Shown: positions 33,950-47,068 of the stretch, piece by piece
How the letters are laid out: each line of letters starts with the position of its first letter
Numbering within the stretch: position 1 is the stretch's first letter
NCBI GenBank assembly: GCA_030248195.1
Contig: JASAND010016332.1
Span: forward strand, 62,001-126,000
DNA length: 64,000 nt
Source: Trissonchulus latispiculum
Lineage: Eukaryota > Nematoda > Enoplea > Enoplida > Ironidae
Direction of reading: 5' to 3'
Position numbers and translations under genes: made by a program
Notes under the pieces: generated by a model
What the model was told of the DNA's origin: nothing
What the model saw: the letters and a program-made list of their open reading frames with translations, nothing else
Databases searched by the model: none

Positions 33950-36900
33950 TCTACGTTTTCTACTTGCAATTGATAGATGGCATCGTAAAAATTACCCAAA
34001 CCATCTAAAATAGAATCTTAAGACGTCACATTTTTAATAGTTAACAAACAACAATTTATTTTCTGCATTATATGTGGAGTCCTGCAATATTTTCATGCTA
34101 ACAAATAGTTTCACTAATACAAAATTATTTCATTCAATTTTTACTTAGCATGATAGGCATTAGGTCTTACCATTCGTATTAGTATACAAACTTTACAAAT
34201 ATACTACAATTTTTGGACTAAACGTAATTATCCTTACATTGTTGAAAAATTTGAGCAAAATTTCCAATTAGACTGGCGATTCCTTCGAGATATAACTCTG
34301 AATAAAAACTGCAGTGTGCTGTTATTACCGTTAGCAATTAAATTAAGCATAAAGTAGGGCCAAATTGCCCAGTGTATGTGATTGCGAAACCTTTCTCGCA
34401 CCATAAATAAATTGTGGTCCATGAAATGACTTTAACAAAAATAGACTACTAGAACTAAGTGTTTTTAGGTCTATGTCCTTTAAATATCTGAAGGTATTGA
34501 CATTTCTTATCAGTTTTAATGGTATTTCAATATTTCCTTTATTTCTGCATACATTTGAAGCTACAGTGGATTTCCCTACGTATATGACAAATGTTTGACA
34601 GGAAAGGGTACTACATGTCGCTCGATGATACAAAGATTGATAGATAGATAGATAGATAGATAGATATAAATGCGTAATTGCGATTACATAAATGTTAAAA
34701 CTAGGTGACCTCTAAATCAATGAAAGGGCAAACATAAGGCAAAACATAGGGCAAAACACAATGTATGAAAATAATTTCATGAGATCGTTTAAGTCAAACA
34801 AAACAACAATCAGATTGAAACGTGCTGCTGTTAACAATAGGCACACAGATCAGTTTTACAAAACTTGAATTTACTATAAATTATAAAACATTGTATGCTC
34901 CGTTGCACCTTCTTCCATCAAATCGGAACTTATTTACCGGACGATAATCAAACTGTAATTGTCATTTAAAATGTCATTTATTTAAAATTTACTGTGCGTC
35001 TATTTTACCGACCTTTGGCTCTTTAGTGCAAGATTTTGTGAACTTAAGGTGCTGGTTTGGGTTCGCGTATTTTTGTGCTTTAAAAGCGCAATTGTTGTTG
35101 AAATTCATTCAAATTTGCGACAATTACATCATTCAGCCTAGAAAAGACTAGAAAAGCCGCGGCTGGAAAATTTGAGATTTGAAGAAATTTGCTTTAATGC
35201 ACTTGCACTTGCAGTACCCTGCACGGACGAACTTATAATCATTCGAATCTCCTCACCAAGACCTACAACTTTGCTCTTGATAGCATTCTTCGATTCTTTA
35301 TGGTTTAAAAAATTAGTCTGGAGTCAGTGGAAAACAGTCACTGGAAAGCAAAGATGCTTTGGAAAAATTTACGATTCTCAAAGACTCGTTAAGCTTCAAC
35401 ATTATAGCATCTCGTAGTTTGAATCTATGCCTTCACCTGTAAACTACTGTATCATTCACCATTTTTCTGATTTCATGTGACCTAGTTACTTTGTTCAGTA
35501 TATCCGCTAGTATTTTTAAATGTAAAAATAAGCTTAATATATTCAACATTTATACTCAACTTTACACAGGTTTAGCGGGTAACGCAAACCCCAGTTAAAT
35601 TTCTTGACACAATGCATATCCGACTATTCACATAATGTTTGTGCCACACCGTCTAGAATTGGTAAGAATACTTTGGAACCGTTCAGAATTATTAAAAGCG
35701 ATTGCTTAATTGCAGCCTCCCCACAATTAGATGAATCCATTGATATGTATGAGATGCAAACCAACAACCGAAGTTGGTGAATAGTTCGCATAGTAGCCAT
35801 GTTACATAATAGTAGCAGCTTTTGTGATAATTAGGCAGACTTTTCAACTACGTTAGACTCGGTCTTGCCAGAGACAAGTTACATTGATTAACTTTTAATC
35901 CTGCCCTGGTGAAACCTGAATAACAAGTGTGAAACGGACCAGCGAAATAATTTAATCTTTCACAGCAGCCTCTGATACTGTCGGACAGTTCTGCTTCACA
36001 GTCACACAAGCTAAGTCAGTCCGAAGTCAACACAACGAGCATCGTCTAAACAAATAGTCACAACTCCCAACCAAACACTAATTTCATTAATAGTTTAATT
36101 TTAAAACTCTTGACTTTGTTTTGAGACAAATCCTCTGCAAATTCCATCTTTATTTTCAGCTAAATTTCATGATGTAAGTGCTCTCTATGCTAACGAAAAA
36201 CTACAAACTTCAGTTCGATATGGAATTTTCTTCAAAAGGGTGCTTACAATTCCACAGAGACGAGCTCTTTATTTTTGCACTAGTTCAATGCATCACTAAT
36301 ACGACCAGATTCTGTAATTAGTTTAGCTAAAGTCCTTGTCCTTCTGTACGATCTGTACAATATTGCAGAAGGCAAACAAAAATATGACATTTTTTAGATG
36401 TCCTTTTCACTGATTTCAAATTTAATTTTGTTATTAAAGAGCTTACCAGCAATAACTTCATGGTAGGGTTCAGTCGGAAGACACAGTGATTCTGTGCGCC
36501 TTTGAAACATCCTATTTCATGAAGACAGGTAACACAAAAGTGACTCGCATCTACGTACTGTCTTGAATTCGACGGTCTATGTAGCCACCTTCAGACGTAG
36601 ACAGTGATCCTAAAATGATTACTGAACATTTTGGTCATATCGTTTGATTACTAATGCTCGCAGAAGAAAAGCAGTATCCATACAATTTTTTGATTACTTC
36701 AAAACTAGAGATTTTTAAGTCTTTTTAAGGTTTGTTAGTTAGTTAGCTCTCTAACTCGTCAAAGCAAATTTTGTCAACGTCAACAATCGAAAGAAATTCT
36801 AGATAAAATGGCAGATGTTAACGGAAGTTAACTTGAAGTTAACTCTGTTTATTTCTACTCATTTTGCGGTTTTGCCGTTGTTTCGCTTTCTGCCTTACCT

Positions 36901-37090
36901 CGGTCTAAACCTTCAACGCTTCCGTTTCGAACGAATTTGTAACTAAAAATTTTAGTCATGACTGCCCGCCTCGTGAGTTTACTGTGACGGACCCGCAATT
37001 TGGGAACAAGTGCTTCAAATTGAAATTGCAAATTGAAAACAATTACTCAAACTTGATGCTAATTTTATTTCTTTCGATTTGTGATAAAAA
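33950..37090. other. No supportable gene; GATA microsatellite
   Basis: A (GATA)n microsatellite lies at about 34643-34670. Bases 34960-35140 resemble 41640-41850 in the same orientation (GGTTCGCGT, TTGTGCTTTAAAAGCGCAAT against TTCGTGTA, TTTAAACGTGTAAT), an old duplication. An 81-codon frame at 35172-35417 has no recognised domain. Confidence 0.3.
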
Positions 37091-37097
37091 ATTTCAG

Positions 37098-37320
37098 GCT
37101 ACCAGGAGCTCCAAAGAATAAAATGGAGTTATGGGAGCTAAACACCAAAACTTTAAACAAGCTTACCTGTTCCAATTTTTCTGAAACATTTGGATGCACA
37201 ATGTCGCCTGCAAAATATGCATGTTTAGGCTTATTCATCGTGCTGGCTACTGGTGTAGCAGTTTGGGAAAGAGTATTAATGAGTACTTGTCATGCATACA
37301 ATGCAACGTTGATGGACTAA
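37098..37320 (+). CDS. Membrane-type terminal exon candidate
   Basis: The acceptor AAAAAATTTCAG precedes about 74 codons ending in TAA. The sequence starts with a polar part containing CSNFSETFGC, then a clear hydrophobic helix (YACLGLFIVLATGVAVW), then a short tail with a Cys and an N-glycosylation-type NAT site. It is a plausible last exon of a single-pass membrane protein. The layout recalls the Cys-then-hydrophobic segments at 22.6-22.9 kb, but the sequences are not clearly homologous. Confidence 0.4.
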
Positions 37321-38825
37321 GCGATTATGTCGTTTAAATATCATTTCGTTGTTTGTTCGAACCATTAAATTTTACATAAATGGTTGACTTATCGCCATTG
37401 GAAAAACCGACAGTAAGGAGAAGAGCAATGCAGGAGTTTGTATAGCATCGAAGGGCCAAGCGACACAACCGCTATATGTTACTACTTTATTTATCTCAAA
37501 AACTACTACTAGCGTAAATAGCTTTCATCAGTAGGTAAATACCAATCTTTCGCTTATCAATCAACTTAATCAACTTGACTTAACACGGATAAGGAAATAT
37601 TTAACAATTCTATTCTTATTTTTACTTGACATTATTACGATGGACAGTAGAGGTGACTACGTTATGGTCACCCTGCTTTCCTAAGTTTAAACATCTTTTC
37701 CTCACCATCCATATATAGGCTTTTACCTGTATTTCCTGAATTTCGTTGAAACTTACCATTTATATCCTTCTTGTTTGTTTCCAATTTCTAACTCCAGTCG
37801 ATTTGCATAGTAATTTGCATAATTTGACGAACTATACATAGATAATTAATGTAATTAATTATTTAGTTAATGGGTGTGTGCTCTTCTTACTGACCGTTTC
37901 GATTCATGTATTGTGCACTGCAGTAACCAATGTTCTATTTATCCATTGCTTTTATACTTTTACCAACTATATTTTTAACCCCATAAAGACACAAAATATA
38001 GAAATATTAATTACCAGATTCCAAATTCAAAAGATCCTAATTGTATACTAAACTATGAATAACATACTGCTATTTATAGTGTATACCCGAGTTGAATTGT
38101 AGCAGTTCTGGAAGCCGTCTTATCAGTTTCGAGATTGCTTTTTAAGTAGCAGTGCCATTCTGAAACATAGTTTATAACCAACGAAGGATGAGATTGCGTC
38201 AGGCTGATACAGCTCTTCATCAGCTAACTTCTGGAATTTGCTATCGTCGAAAGCTAAAAGAAAATACAAAGCGTATTTTTTGATAAAGTCACAAAGACCA
38301 TATCAAAAACCTTTTTTCCATTTGTCAGTTTATGCTAGTACTGAAAACAGCTGTTGTGCAGTTGCGATGTGCGATGCAGAAGCGATACATCAGGTAGTGT
38401 ATCTCTATTGTTTATTAGTAATTTTTCTTAGCAAATTCCAAGATACTCTCAAGCTATTCAAATTTGCTACAGACATATTATGCACTGTAAATTGATGGAT
38501 TGACATGCTTAATTTCATATCAACAAAAGCTATTGAATGTGAAAATTATTTAATTAGTTAAACTGGGACAACGTAATCGGCTATTCTTAATGGTTTTTAA
38601 TTGTTCTGACGCAAATATCTCCCTGGGAAGATTTCAACCGATATGTTGCTGTTAGTGGTGCAATTCTTTGAAATCCATTAAGAACCCTGCAGAAAGGAAA
38701 CACAGACTGAATCCATTAACTGTGGACAGCACGTTTCCAAAACGAATAACTTTTTAGACCGTTTCTTCCTGTTCTGATTTGATTCATAGAGTCAGTCTAA
38801 TTGCATTGCACGCAAATTTCACATT

Positions 38826-39113
38826 TTGAGTCACACGTTAGCAAGGTCTGAGTTTGAAGCAGTGCTGTCTATACCTGCTTTAACTCATCAATTTTTCCAA
38901 GCCTTGTTGGAAGGAGGAGTACAAAAATCTCTTGAAGAAGGATTGTTCGAAAACCAGTGTGTGGATCTGAAAGATATTTGCACATGGCATTTTTGGACAA
39001 TTTGCCCAGAGGCGGTTTCTTATCTTTGGCTTTATCATCCTCCAATCAAGTGCAATGAATTTTCAGTGGATAAAATATCAAATTTCAGAAAATACTCAAT
39101 ACCTGCACCCTGA
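38826..39113 (+). CDS. Hypothetical 95-codon segment
   Basis: Open frame with balanced composition: FEAVLSIPALTHQFFQALLE, an acidic helix-like stretch, then several Trp and Cys (CTWHFWTICPEAVSYLW). It ends in TGA. There is no ATG at its 5' end and no family is recognised, so it would be an internal or last exon. Confidence 0.3.
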   Translation: MSHTLARSEFEAVLSIPALTHQFFQALLEGGVQKSLEEGLFENQCVDLKDICTWHFWTICPEAVSYLWLYHPPIKCNEFSVDKISNFRKYSIPAP

Positions 39114-39119
39114 AACGAT

Positions 39120-40560
39120 ATTGTGAGAAAATTAAAAAACCGTCCTTGGCAAATTAACTCAGAAACGCATTGGATATGATTATTTTCTTTTACGTAAAAA
39201 ATTTTCAGGAAAAGTTTTGGTCATATATTGTGGCTTTATAAAGATTACGAACAACAAACTAGGTAGACACGTTTCAATGGTACCAAGCGACTTAGAAGAT
39301 GTAGAGCTTTAAATTGATCTGTGGATCAATTCATAGCTCTCCATAGTGTGTAAATCAGAGCGTTCTAGAGTGGACTGAATGTAAGGGAAGCGGTGAGATT
39401 AAGGGGTGGTCGCAAATTTTTGACCATCTTCGATTAATCTCAATTTCAATATTTTGTAGTCCCCATGGGTTCCCAAAACAAGACAGCTGCGTTTGTTGCT
39501 AAACTTTCTCTGTTATTCACAACAGCTCTCCAAAGGTGATCCCAATATGTGTTAAAAACAGGAAAACAAAAAGTTAAGAAATTTCGAGGTAACCAAAGTT
39601 TGAGCGCTGTGCAAGAGCAAGTGAGCTAGGTGTTTTTGGTGTTTTTGCATTAGCCCTGCGATTTTCTAGAAATTTTCAAAGTTGGATTGGAGTTTTGCCC
39701 TGTTATGACCTACAAAAATGTCTCCAAAGAAATATTTGGTCATGGCCTGAGCTAAAGATTCACTGCACAGTACACAAATCGAGGGTCAACCTGCATACGT
39801 ACAATCCATGCTGCTGCTTGTGAGTAGTTCACTGTTTTGGTTACCGCGTTGGCGTTTTACCTCAAAATATGTCATTTTCTCAAATTTTTGCATATTATGG
39901 TCCATAAGGCAGATGAAAACCGAAATATACCAACCAACCTCTGTGTGCCAATTAGCACGTATAAAACGAAGATGTGTGGTTCACTGCATTTGCTGCTGTT
40001 GAACTGTGGGCGCAATGACAGAGGCCTATAGTCAAAAATGGCTAATTTTCAAATTTTCCAAATATAGCCCAATTTTATATGAAACTGAAGCTCTCAGTTC
40101 CCAGAACATTTTGTCTTCTTGCACTAAGTCTCTATAAATCAGTATTGTAAAGTCAGAGCGGTTTAAAGTTTGCAGTACATAACAGTCGGAATTAGTTTGA
40201 TAAAATTCTTCAAGCATCGCTACTTGCTAGCAGCTTGTCGTATCATTGTCATTTCTGCAGCAATAAATAGCCCCAGATCGAGATTATAATTTGATATTCT
40301 GGATATGCTATAGTCTTTTGTCAACCTATGTGTTCACGACTTCGAAGCCCTCAGCGAGTCATACTGGCGTAAATTCTAAATTCTAGGGATTTGAACTGCA
40401 ATATCTCTTAACTGCATTGACCCTATACTCCAAAAATTTGTCTTGTTTTTGGACACATATGGGAATGGAATGGTAGTATATTATATCCTAAAATGAGCGA
40501 AATCGGTGACTATAGAAAATGGTACCCTGCGACACCGCCCCCCCAATTAAGATGGTTTTC
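39120..40560. other. No supportable gene
   Basis: Short open frames only, several overlapping on both strands. No RNA gene or assignable repeat was seen. Confidence 0.3.
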
Positions 40561-40624
40561 GAGATCTTCAGGAAACCTCTTGAACTGTACCATAAGCTCT
40601 AACACTTTGCTTCTGCATTTTAAG

Positions 40625-40785
40625 TTTGCTTTCTAAACAAAGACAAGATCTCACCCTTACATACATGGACGAAGTAGAAAGAGCCAACAATTTGGCTAAC
40701 AACGAATTGGGAAATGGTGAAATGATATTGAAATATAAATTCCCCAACAAAATTACATTGGAGCCTTTTTATCAATCTGGTACAA
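40625..40785 (+). CDS. Internal exon candidate
   Basis: Bounded by an acceptor-like TTTTAAG and a good donor GTAAGT at 40786. About 53 codons have gene-like composition (TYMDEVERANNLANNELGNG, then EMILKYKFPNKITLEPFY). Family not recognised, and neighbouring exons were not found. Confidence 0.3.
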
Positions 40786-40954
40786 GTAAGTTGCAGATTA
40801 AAACCCTAGCGATAGCTACCTGCACTAGCAATAAGGTAATAAGTTGGAAATTTCCTTTTCGTTGCATTGGAACCAACAGTAAACAACAATGATAACAGCA
40901 ACAGCGGAGGAGGCGGTCAGCTCTTCAACCAACACTAACCCTTTACATCCTTAA

Positions 40955-41035
40955 ACTATTATTAAATTATTATCATTATTTATTAATTTTATTAATATTA
41001 TTACTACTATTGTTATTATTATTATTATTGTGCTG
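40955..41035. repeat. (ATT)n microsatellite
   Basis: Imperfect ATT/TTA trinucleotide run. The following DNA to 42.2 kb shows no gene that I can support. Confidence 0.7.
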
Positions 41036-42224
41036 TTTCTACTATAAACTGCACTTGGTTTGTGGAAATTTCCTTCTGGTTGTGATAACATTTGAGGGCA
41101 CATATACTGTCAGCATACGCGAGCTGAAAATTGATTAAACTACCCAAAAATACTTATTTTGAGACCTCGACCGAAATTCAAAGTTTTTCATTCGGAGTAG
41201 ATACTCGAACAATTCTTCAAAAAATATGTAATTGTTAAAGCTGATCTTCTTGTTTTTAATCATACCTTGTCACTTACAGTTCCATACAGGCGTTTCATTT
41301 AGTTTATAATTTGTAAATGAATATTTTAGCCCCATCCGATATCCCGTCAACCAATTATAATGCTGAGCTTAAATTCGCAATGTGTGGGTTTAAATCTTGG
41401 AATAACAGCGCAGACGTGGGCCGAAATTGTGCTACCGAAAAAGGTGTAAAAATAAACGGTCATTTACAAAATAAAATTCAAAAAGCTTAACTATCCATCA
41501 TATGGAAATCGCTGAGTTGCGTGCCTGATGAATATCACTTAGGTACAAATATCTGCTGCTTATTGTAGTAATTTTATGTTTTTCTCCGATGTCGCTGTCG
41601 ATCTTAACATATTTTGTTATCCAAATGGTATATTTAAAACGGTATTTAAGATAAAAGACTCATGTCTTTCGGTTGTTGAGTAATTTCATCTCGAAATTGA
41701 GGTCTGCATGTATTAAGCTGCTTGTTCGCGTTCGTGTATATACTTTTGGTTTTTAAACGTGTAATTGTCGTTGAATAGCACAGCAGCGAAAATGTGAAAT
41801 TTTGAAAATCGCAACCACATTGTTTTGAACACGGATTTCACTTAACTCATGCAAGCAATTGGAACACAGATTTACACACGCATTTTTGGGACAATTGCAG
41901 AGGGCAATTTTTCATAGTTTCGCGTTTTGTTTTTTGTTCGAGAAAAATTCAAAAATAGAAGTGTTGACGAAAATCAGACAAAGCTTACGTTTTTCTCAAA
42001 ATCTTGAGCTTACTTGATCATTTAACAATTATCGGCAAAATAGCCCTCAAGAAGACTTTACTTAACTGGTCCCATTTTTAGCTTTCCCACACTTTGAAAA
42101 ATGTCCAGAAATTGTGTTCTTGTTATCATATGTTCAAGTCTAACAGTTGAAATGCAACACCTGTACTCTACCTAGTTGTAACAAGCACATTAGTAGTATA
42201 CAAAGGGCATTTCGTGTATAAAAG

Positions 42225-42530
42225 TATGGCGGACTGTGGCGCGGTAGTCTGCGTACCCCCTCTTAACTTGAGGAGCTCAAAACTCCGTCCTAACTAGTGC
42301 CTTGAAGTTGAGGTGCGGGGTTTAGAGGGATCAAGTAAGATTAACTCTAAAAACGAGCCTAAAAAGTCGGGAAAAAGTCTCTCAAGGGGTTTTCATGGTT
42401 GCAGGATCGGAATTTGCGGTGACATTATAGCTAAGCCCGGGGGAAGTGCAGGGTTTGGGGATTAAGTGGGATTACCTAAAACATGGGCCTAGAGAGCCAG
42501 GGAAAAGCCTACCTCCGGGGGTTTACGAGG
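42225..42530. repeat. Short tandem duplication beside a tRNA-like box
   Basis: Two related units of about 115 bp (about 42304-42400 and 42435-42530) share GGGTTT, GGATTAAGTGGGATTA-type, TCGGGAAAA or CAGGGAAAA, and a GGGGTTT near the end. Upstream, TGTGGCGCGGTAGTCTGCG resembles a tRNA A box, but the B box is missing. It may be an old SINE body. Confidence 0.35.
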
Positions 42531-43149
42531 TCGTATAAACTAATTATGATGCCCAGTTTTGATTTTCTCATTACAGAAGATTTTAAGTTTTTACCCTATT
42601 TAAAATTTAAAAAAACAGTTTTATTTGAAAGATAAGAAATTTTCCTCTTGTCTTGTTAAAGAAAGTCTTGTTAACTTTTCAAGTTTTTGTTTACCTTTTT
42701 CTATTCTGGGACCCTCAGTTTGCGTGGTTTCAATGGTCCCACACAATCCCATGATTTCTGTTGATTTTAACAGATAGTAGAGGCGCCACAGCGACCTCCA
42801 CTATTGTTTAATTGTTTCTAAAATTTTAAATTCTCAGTGCACCTAATGTGCACTTACTGGTACGCGACTTTCTTATCACTTTTTGCTTCCAGTCATCACC
42901 AGCCTTTTTATCTCTCATGCAGTCAGTGACTGTAACTGTTGCGCTGCCGAACGACAGCACATTGTTATTATTTCAAATTTTATTTTATGTAATTTTTAAA
43001 CCCTTTATATAAGTTTTTTAAACTTATATTTCAGGTTCTCTTGTCTTTCGCCTTTTATTTCGGTTTTTTCTCTTACATTTTAGGTATTTTTTAATCTTAG
43101 TTACTATTAAATTAACTTACATTTAATTAAATTTACTATTAAATTAGCT

Positions 43150-43172
43150 TTATATATATATATATATATATT
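43150..43172. repeat. (TA)n microsatellite
   Basis: A run of TA repeats in AT-rich DNA. The surrounding 42.55-43.70 kb holds no gene that I can support. Confidence 0.7.
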
Positions 43173-43716
43173 TATGTAAATTGGTAATTTATAGTAAAAA
43201 ATAAGTAGTATATAAACAGGAGGAGGGTGATTCAATGGCAAAGCAACAAAGCCAACAAAGCCCCCATCCACTAATATTATAAAATTCATTCAATTATTAT
43301 AATCTTAATTAATTAATTTCATAATTTAATCAGAGCAAAATATCTTAATATCTTATTTTAAAAATAAAAATTTAGTTCTGCGTATCTAAGGTTTAGATTT
43401 AATTTCTTCGGTCTTGTCTCGTTTAGTTTCCCCACTCCCCTTCTTCTAAGATTAATAGCCTGACCAATCGAACAGAAATTTGGTATGGGTTTGTTTTTGA
43501 GCAAACTCGGTTCAATTATAGCAAAATTTTCTTTTTCTTACCAAAACAATTTCATGATTTTCCGATTCGAACGGAACCGAAAATATTCTGACGCCAAAAC
43601 GAGTGAGAATGCCAAGACTCCAAATTCTGAGCCAAAACGAGACAAGATACAATAGATATAAAACTTATAAATGAAGGTGATTTTTGTGTTTAGAGAATGG
43701 ATCCTGCTCATCAAAT

Positions 43717-43917
43717 TCACTGCACAGCCAATTTTCTACGGATCCTTAGGTATGGGCTGAGGGGATGGTTCTGGATTGGGGTGGGACGATGCCGCCTGAA
43801 GTCTGGCGGTATCTTGGGGAGGTGGCTGAGCGAATTGGTCACAAAACTAACAAGTTGGACCAAGTCTTCAGGGGATGGGTCAGGATGGCGAGGAGGCGGA
43901 GCAGGGAGGTCGGGCAC
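43717..43917 (-). CDS. Pro-rich coding segment, minus strand
   Basis: A 66-codon open frame in a GC-richer island. The sequence is Pro/Arg-rich at both ends (PAPPPRHPDPSPEDLVQLV, then RRHRPTPIQNHP) around a hydrophobic helix. The composition differs sharply from the AT-rich flanks and would suit a retroelement gag-like or viral structural segment. The plus strand is also open here, so the strand is uncertain. Confidence 0.25.
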   Translation of the reverse strand: MPDLPAPPPRHPDPSPEDLVQLVSFVTNSLSHLPKIPPDFRRHRPTPIQNHPLSPYLRIRRKLAVQ

Positions 43918-44071
43918 AGGTAGAGGTGTTTTGGAGATGGTTAATGTAGATTAGGTGGTGGCATTTATTTCAATTGGGTTCCGGCGTGCATCACTGTAGA
44001 TTAGGTAATTTTTTGTTTATTAAATTTTTTATATTAAATTTTTGTTTAATTAGGGCATAAAAGGTATTGCG

Positions 44072-44290
44072 GGTATATGAGCTATAAAGGCAATTACCGA
44101 ATATTATCGGGTACGCAGGTATATAGGAGTAAATGTGAGCTAAAGCGGTATCTGTTTTGTCCCCTCCCGTCTCGCACTTTGCAGGCATATATGAGCTATA
44201 AAGGTAATTTGCGAATATTATCGGGCATGTTGGTTCATAGGAGTAAATATGAGCTAAAACAGTAAATTGCATCTGTCTCCTCCTCCTTTC
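44072..44290. repeat. Tandem duplication, unit about 110 bp
   Basis: Two units each contain TATGAGCTATAAAGG, GAATATTATCGGG and ATAGGAGTAAAT(G/A)TGAGCTAAA. They lie just upstream of the broken 44.35-kb gene copy and show no coding function. Confidence 0.7.
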
Positions 44291-44349
44291 CCGTTCTCTT
44301 TTGTATTTTGTAGGAAGACACTGTAATTGTAACTGATATGTCTTTGTAT

Positions 44350-44890
44350 TTTAGGTTGAATGCGCTCTTTGGGCTGAGTTCCCTACCATAGATGCCAAAG
44401 TGATCTACCTAAATTTTTTGGAACATCATTTTATCAAACATGGGGAGTATCAGTTCATTTGTCGTTCGGAAATGAGCATTTGGGATTAGTCAGAAACATT
44501 TTGAAACAGTTTCTTTTCCGGCACAAAGAGGATGTGAAGGGATTGGAGGTTAAGGACAGTAGTCAATTGGTAGGTGAAAATCCGCCATTCTCTGAGGTAG
44601 CCCGAACAAATGTTGAGAAATTGTTTTGGGTTACGTACGGGTGAGAGAAATGGCAAGGCTGTGTGCGAGGATACTAGACAGGTCCATCCATCAGAAAATC
44701 TGCCGTTTGGAATGAGAAGCAGATTTGTATGCCCGTGGAAATGGTTACTGTGGATGAGTTGGTTCAGAGAAAGGAGTGGTGAATTTAGTCATTGAGGCTA
44801 AGCCCACTATGCCAGTTCGATTCGTTTCCTTTACGTAAAGGAGAACTAATTGAACTGCTTATTGGTTGCAGATAAAAACGGAAATCTTAT
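44350..44890 (+). pseudogene. Broken paralogue of the 46.0-kb protein
   Basis: Preceded by the acceptor GTATTTTAG. It is homologous at DNA and protein level to 46025-46521 (AEFPTIDA, HHFIKHG, YPSEN- and FGMRSRF-type motifs). It has lost one base in the GGAAATGAG stretch near 44470, which shifts the frame. Further indels near 44610 and 44745 split it into at least three frames. Similarity continues past the stop to about 45060, so the duplicated unit is longer than the gene. Confidence 0.6.
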
Positions 44891-45334
44891 CCAAACTGCA
44901 CTATAAGGGTAACCATGACCACAGATGCCAGAGATGTTGAATTATGAATGATACAGTTATGACAGGGCTATTAATACGCCAGTAATTTTTCATGGTACTA
45001 CATTATGGTTATTTTATTATTTTATGACGATTTCTGCTGGAATAAGATGTTTATGGTTACTCACCACCACTTTCACTCATTTCGTCGGCTGTCCTGTGGC
45101 ACCGCAAGTGCCGACATAAAATGGGAACTTTTATGCAAAACTAGTCGTTATTCAGGCCCTTTCTATCACATTTACGCAAGGTTTATAAGCGGAGTGACAA
45201 GCGTTTCCGGTGCTCCATTTGCTCAATGTCGTTTGAAAGGGACGAATGATTGGAGTCAGAACACTCTACTGAAGTAAATGTTTCCAGCGTGAAAATAATA
45301 GGTGATTGGATTGTTCGATTTGCTAAATCTGCTT

Positions 45335-45530
45335 TGCCAAAAGTTTGCTCAAAAAGTGGTTTTTTTTAAAAAATTCGACTTTCAAAATTTGAAATACCAC
45401 ATACATCAGGTCAAAGCGGGCATCTAGGCGGTCCTGAAAATCTAATCGAAAAAATTTCCGTTGATCGAGTCGCGAGTAATGAACAGTCAAATGTTGCAAA
45501 AAGCGGCAAACATCAAAGGAAATGGAAAAA
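45335..45530. repeat. Repeat related to the 50.2-51.6 kb palindrome
   Basis: Shares CTCAAAAAGTGGT-type sequence, GCGGTCCTGAAAA and GTCGCGAGTAATG in the same order as the right arm of the palindrome (51080-51230), and in reverse order with the left arm. Only one arm is present here. Confidence 0.6.
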
Positions 45531-46024
45531 CGAAATTTTGGAATAAGATGCTCATTTCTCAACCGATTTTTCGTTTTTGTGTCAATCGATGCGTCTTCGG
45601 ACGGGAAAAGTTTTCTGAAAGAATGAGCTGAATAGCTTGAACGGTCCAAAAAAATTCCACGAAAAACCGATATTTTAAAACTTTTGAAATTTTAAAAAAT
45701 TTGAAATTTTATAAAAATGTTGGGCTTGACGACATAAACTTAGTTCACTGGAGGCCTTACAGATTTTGTACACACATTTTTGTGCCAGACTTCAGTAGGT
45801 GATTCGCACTAAATGATAAGAAATGGTTTTAAAGCACAGAAAATTTGAATCTGACCATCATTGAATGTCTACCAAGTTCTTGTGCTCTCTTTAACATAGT
45901 ATCGTTTCTACTTTTATTTTTCTATCGATTTTCCAATGGAATCTAAGATTTTAGAAAAACTCGATCACTTTCGTTGTGGAGTGAATGAGTTACCGAGCGG
46001 TGGTTAGACATTGGGTCATTGTCT

Positions 46025-46521
46025 GAAAGGCTCAGCTGATGTGGACTGAGTTTCCTACCATAGATGCAGAACCGATGTACCTAAATTCTTTGGATCATCA
46101 TTTTATCAAACATGGGAAGAATCAGTTCATTTGTCATTCGGAAAATGAGTATTTGGGATTGGCCCGAACCATTTTGAAACAGTTTCTTTGCGGACACAGA
46201 CAGGATATGAAGGGATTAGAGATGAAGGGCAGGAGGCAATTGGTCGGTGAAAATCAGCCATTGACCGAGGTGCCCCGATTAGTGATAAGCGGTGAAGCGC
46301 AAATTGACAGATTGTTTTGGCTTGCGGTTGAGAGAAATGGCATGGTTGTGTACGAGGATACTAGAGAGGTCTATCCATCCGAGAATGTGCCGATCGGAAT
46401 GAGAAGGAGATTTGTAAGCCCCTGGAACCCGGACATGGTATCTATGGCGGAGTTGGTTCAGAGAAAGGAGTGGGAACAGGTGCACTTGGTCATTGAGGCT
46501 ATGCCCACTATCCCCGTTTGA
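46025..46521 (+). CDS. Unrecognised 160-residue protein, intact copy
   Basis: This is the longest intact frame of the window outside the Polinton. The ATG is at 46039 and the stop TGA at about 46519. An AG acceptor just upstream would add AQL before the Met, as in the paralogue. The sequence is soluble and mixed: EFPTIDAEPMYLNSLDHHFI, a basic central part (GHRQDMKGLEMKGRRQLVG), then LFWLAVERNG, YPSENVPIGMRRRFVSPW and a C-terminal helix. No family or catalytic motif is recognised. It lies 1.2 kb outside the Polinton's left end. Tandem duplication with decay of one copy suggests a fast-evolving or mobile-element-linked gene. Confidence 0.5.
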
Positions 46522-47068
46522 TTCGTTACCCTATATGTGAAGGAGAACTAACTGAACTGCTTATTTGTTATAGGAAACTGAAATTTTATCCTAACTGCCC
46601 TTATAATCGCAACCATGTCCACAGATGCCAAAAAGGTGTTGAATTACGAATCAGCTTTGGGTTTCTGTGGTTATGAGAGTTGGGATAGTTTCATCATAAT
46701 ATTGTTGTCGATGCTGATATAATTATAACAAGGCTATTAATATGCCAGTAATTATTTTGGAAATGAATATTACATTATGTCTATTTTATTATTTTATGAC
46801 GACTTAATGTTGCAATAAGACGTCTATGGTTCTTCCACATCTGTTAACTGGGTAATGCTACGACTGTTAAACTTTCTATCCCTTGACAAAGGTCAAGGGA
46901 CCAGCTTCCATTAAGAAGCTGTCCCCACAAAATTTAACAGAATCATTTCTCAAAAATTGCAAAAAAATTACTAGATTTTTTCTCGAAAATTTCTTCCAGA
47001 AACTTTAAAATCAAAGATTTGGCCAAAAATTGGTCAGAGTCTCATTCTCAAAAATTCTCTCTAAAATT

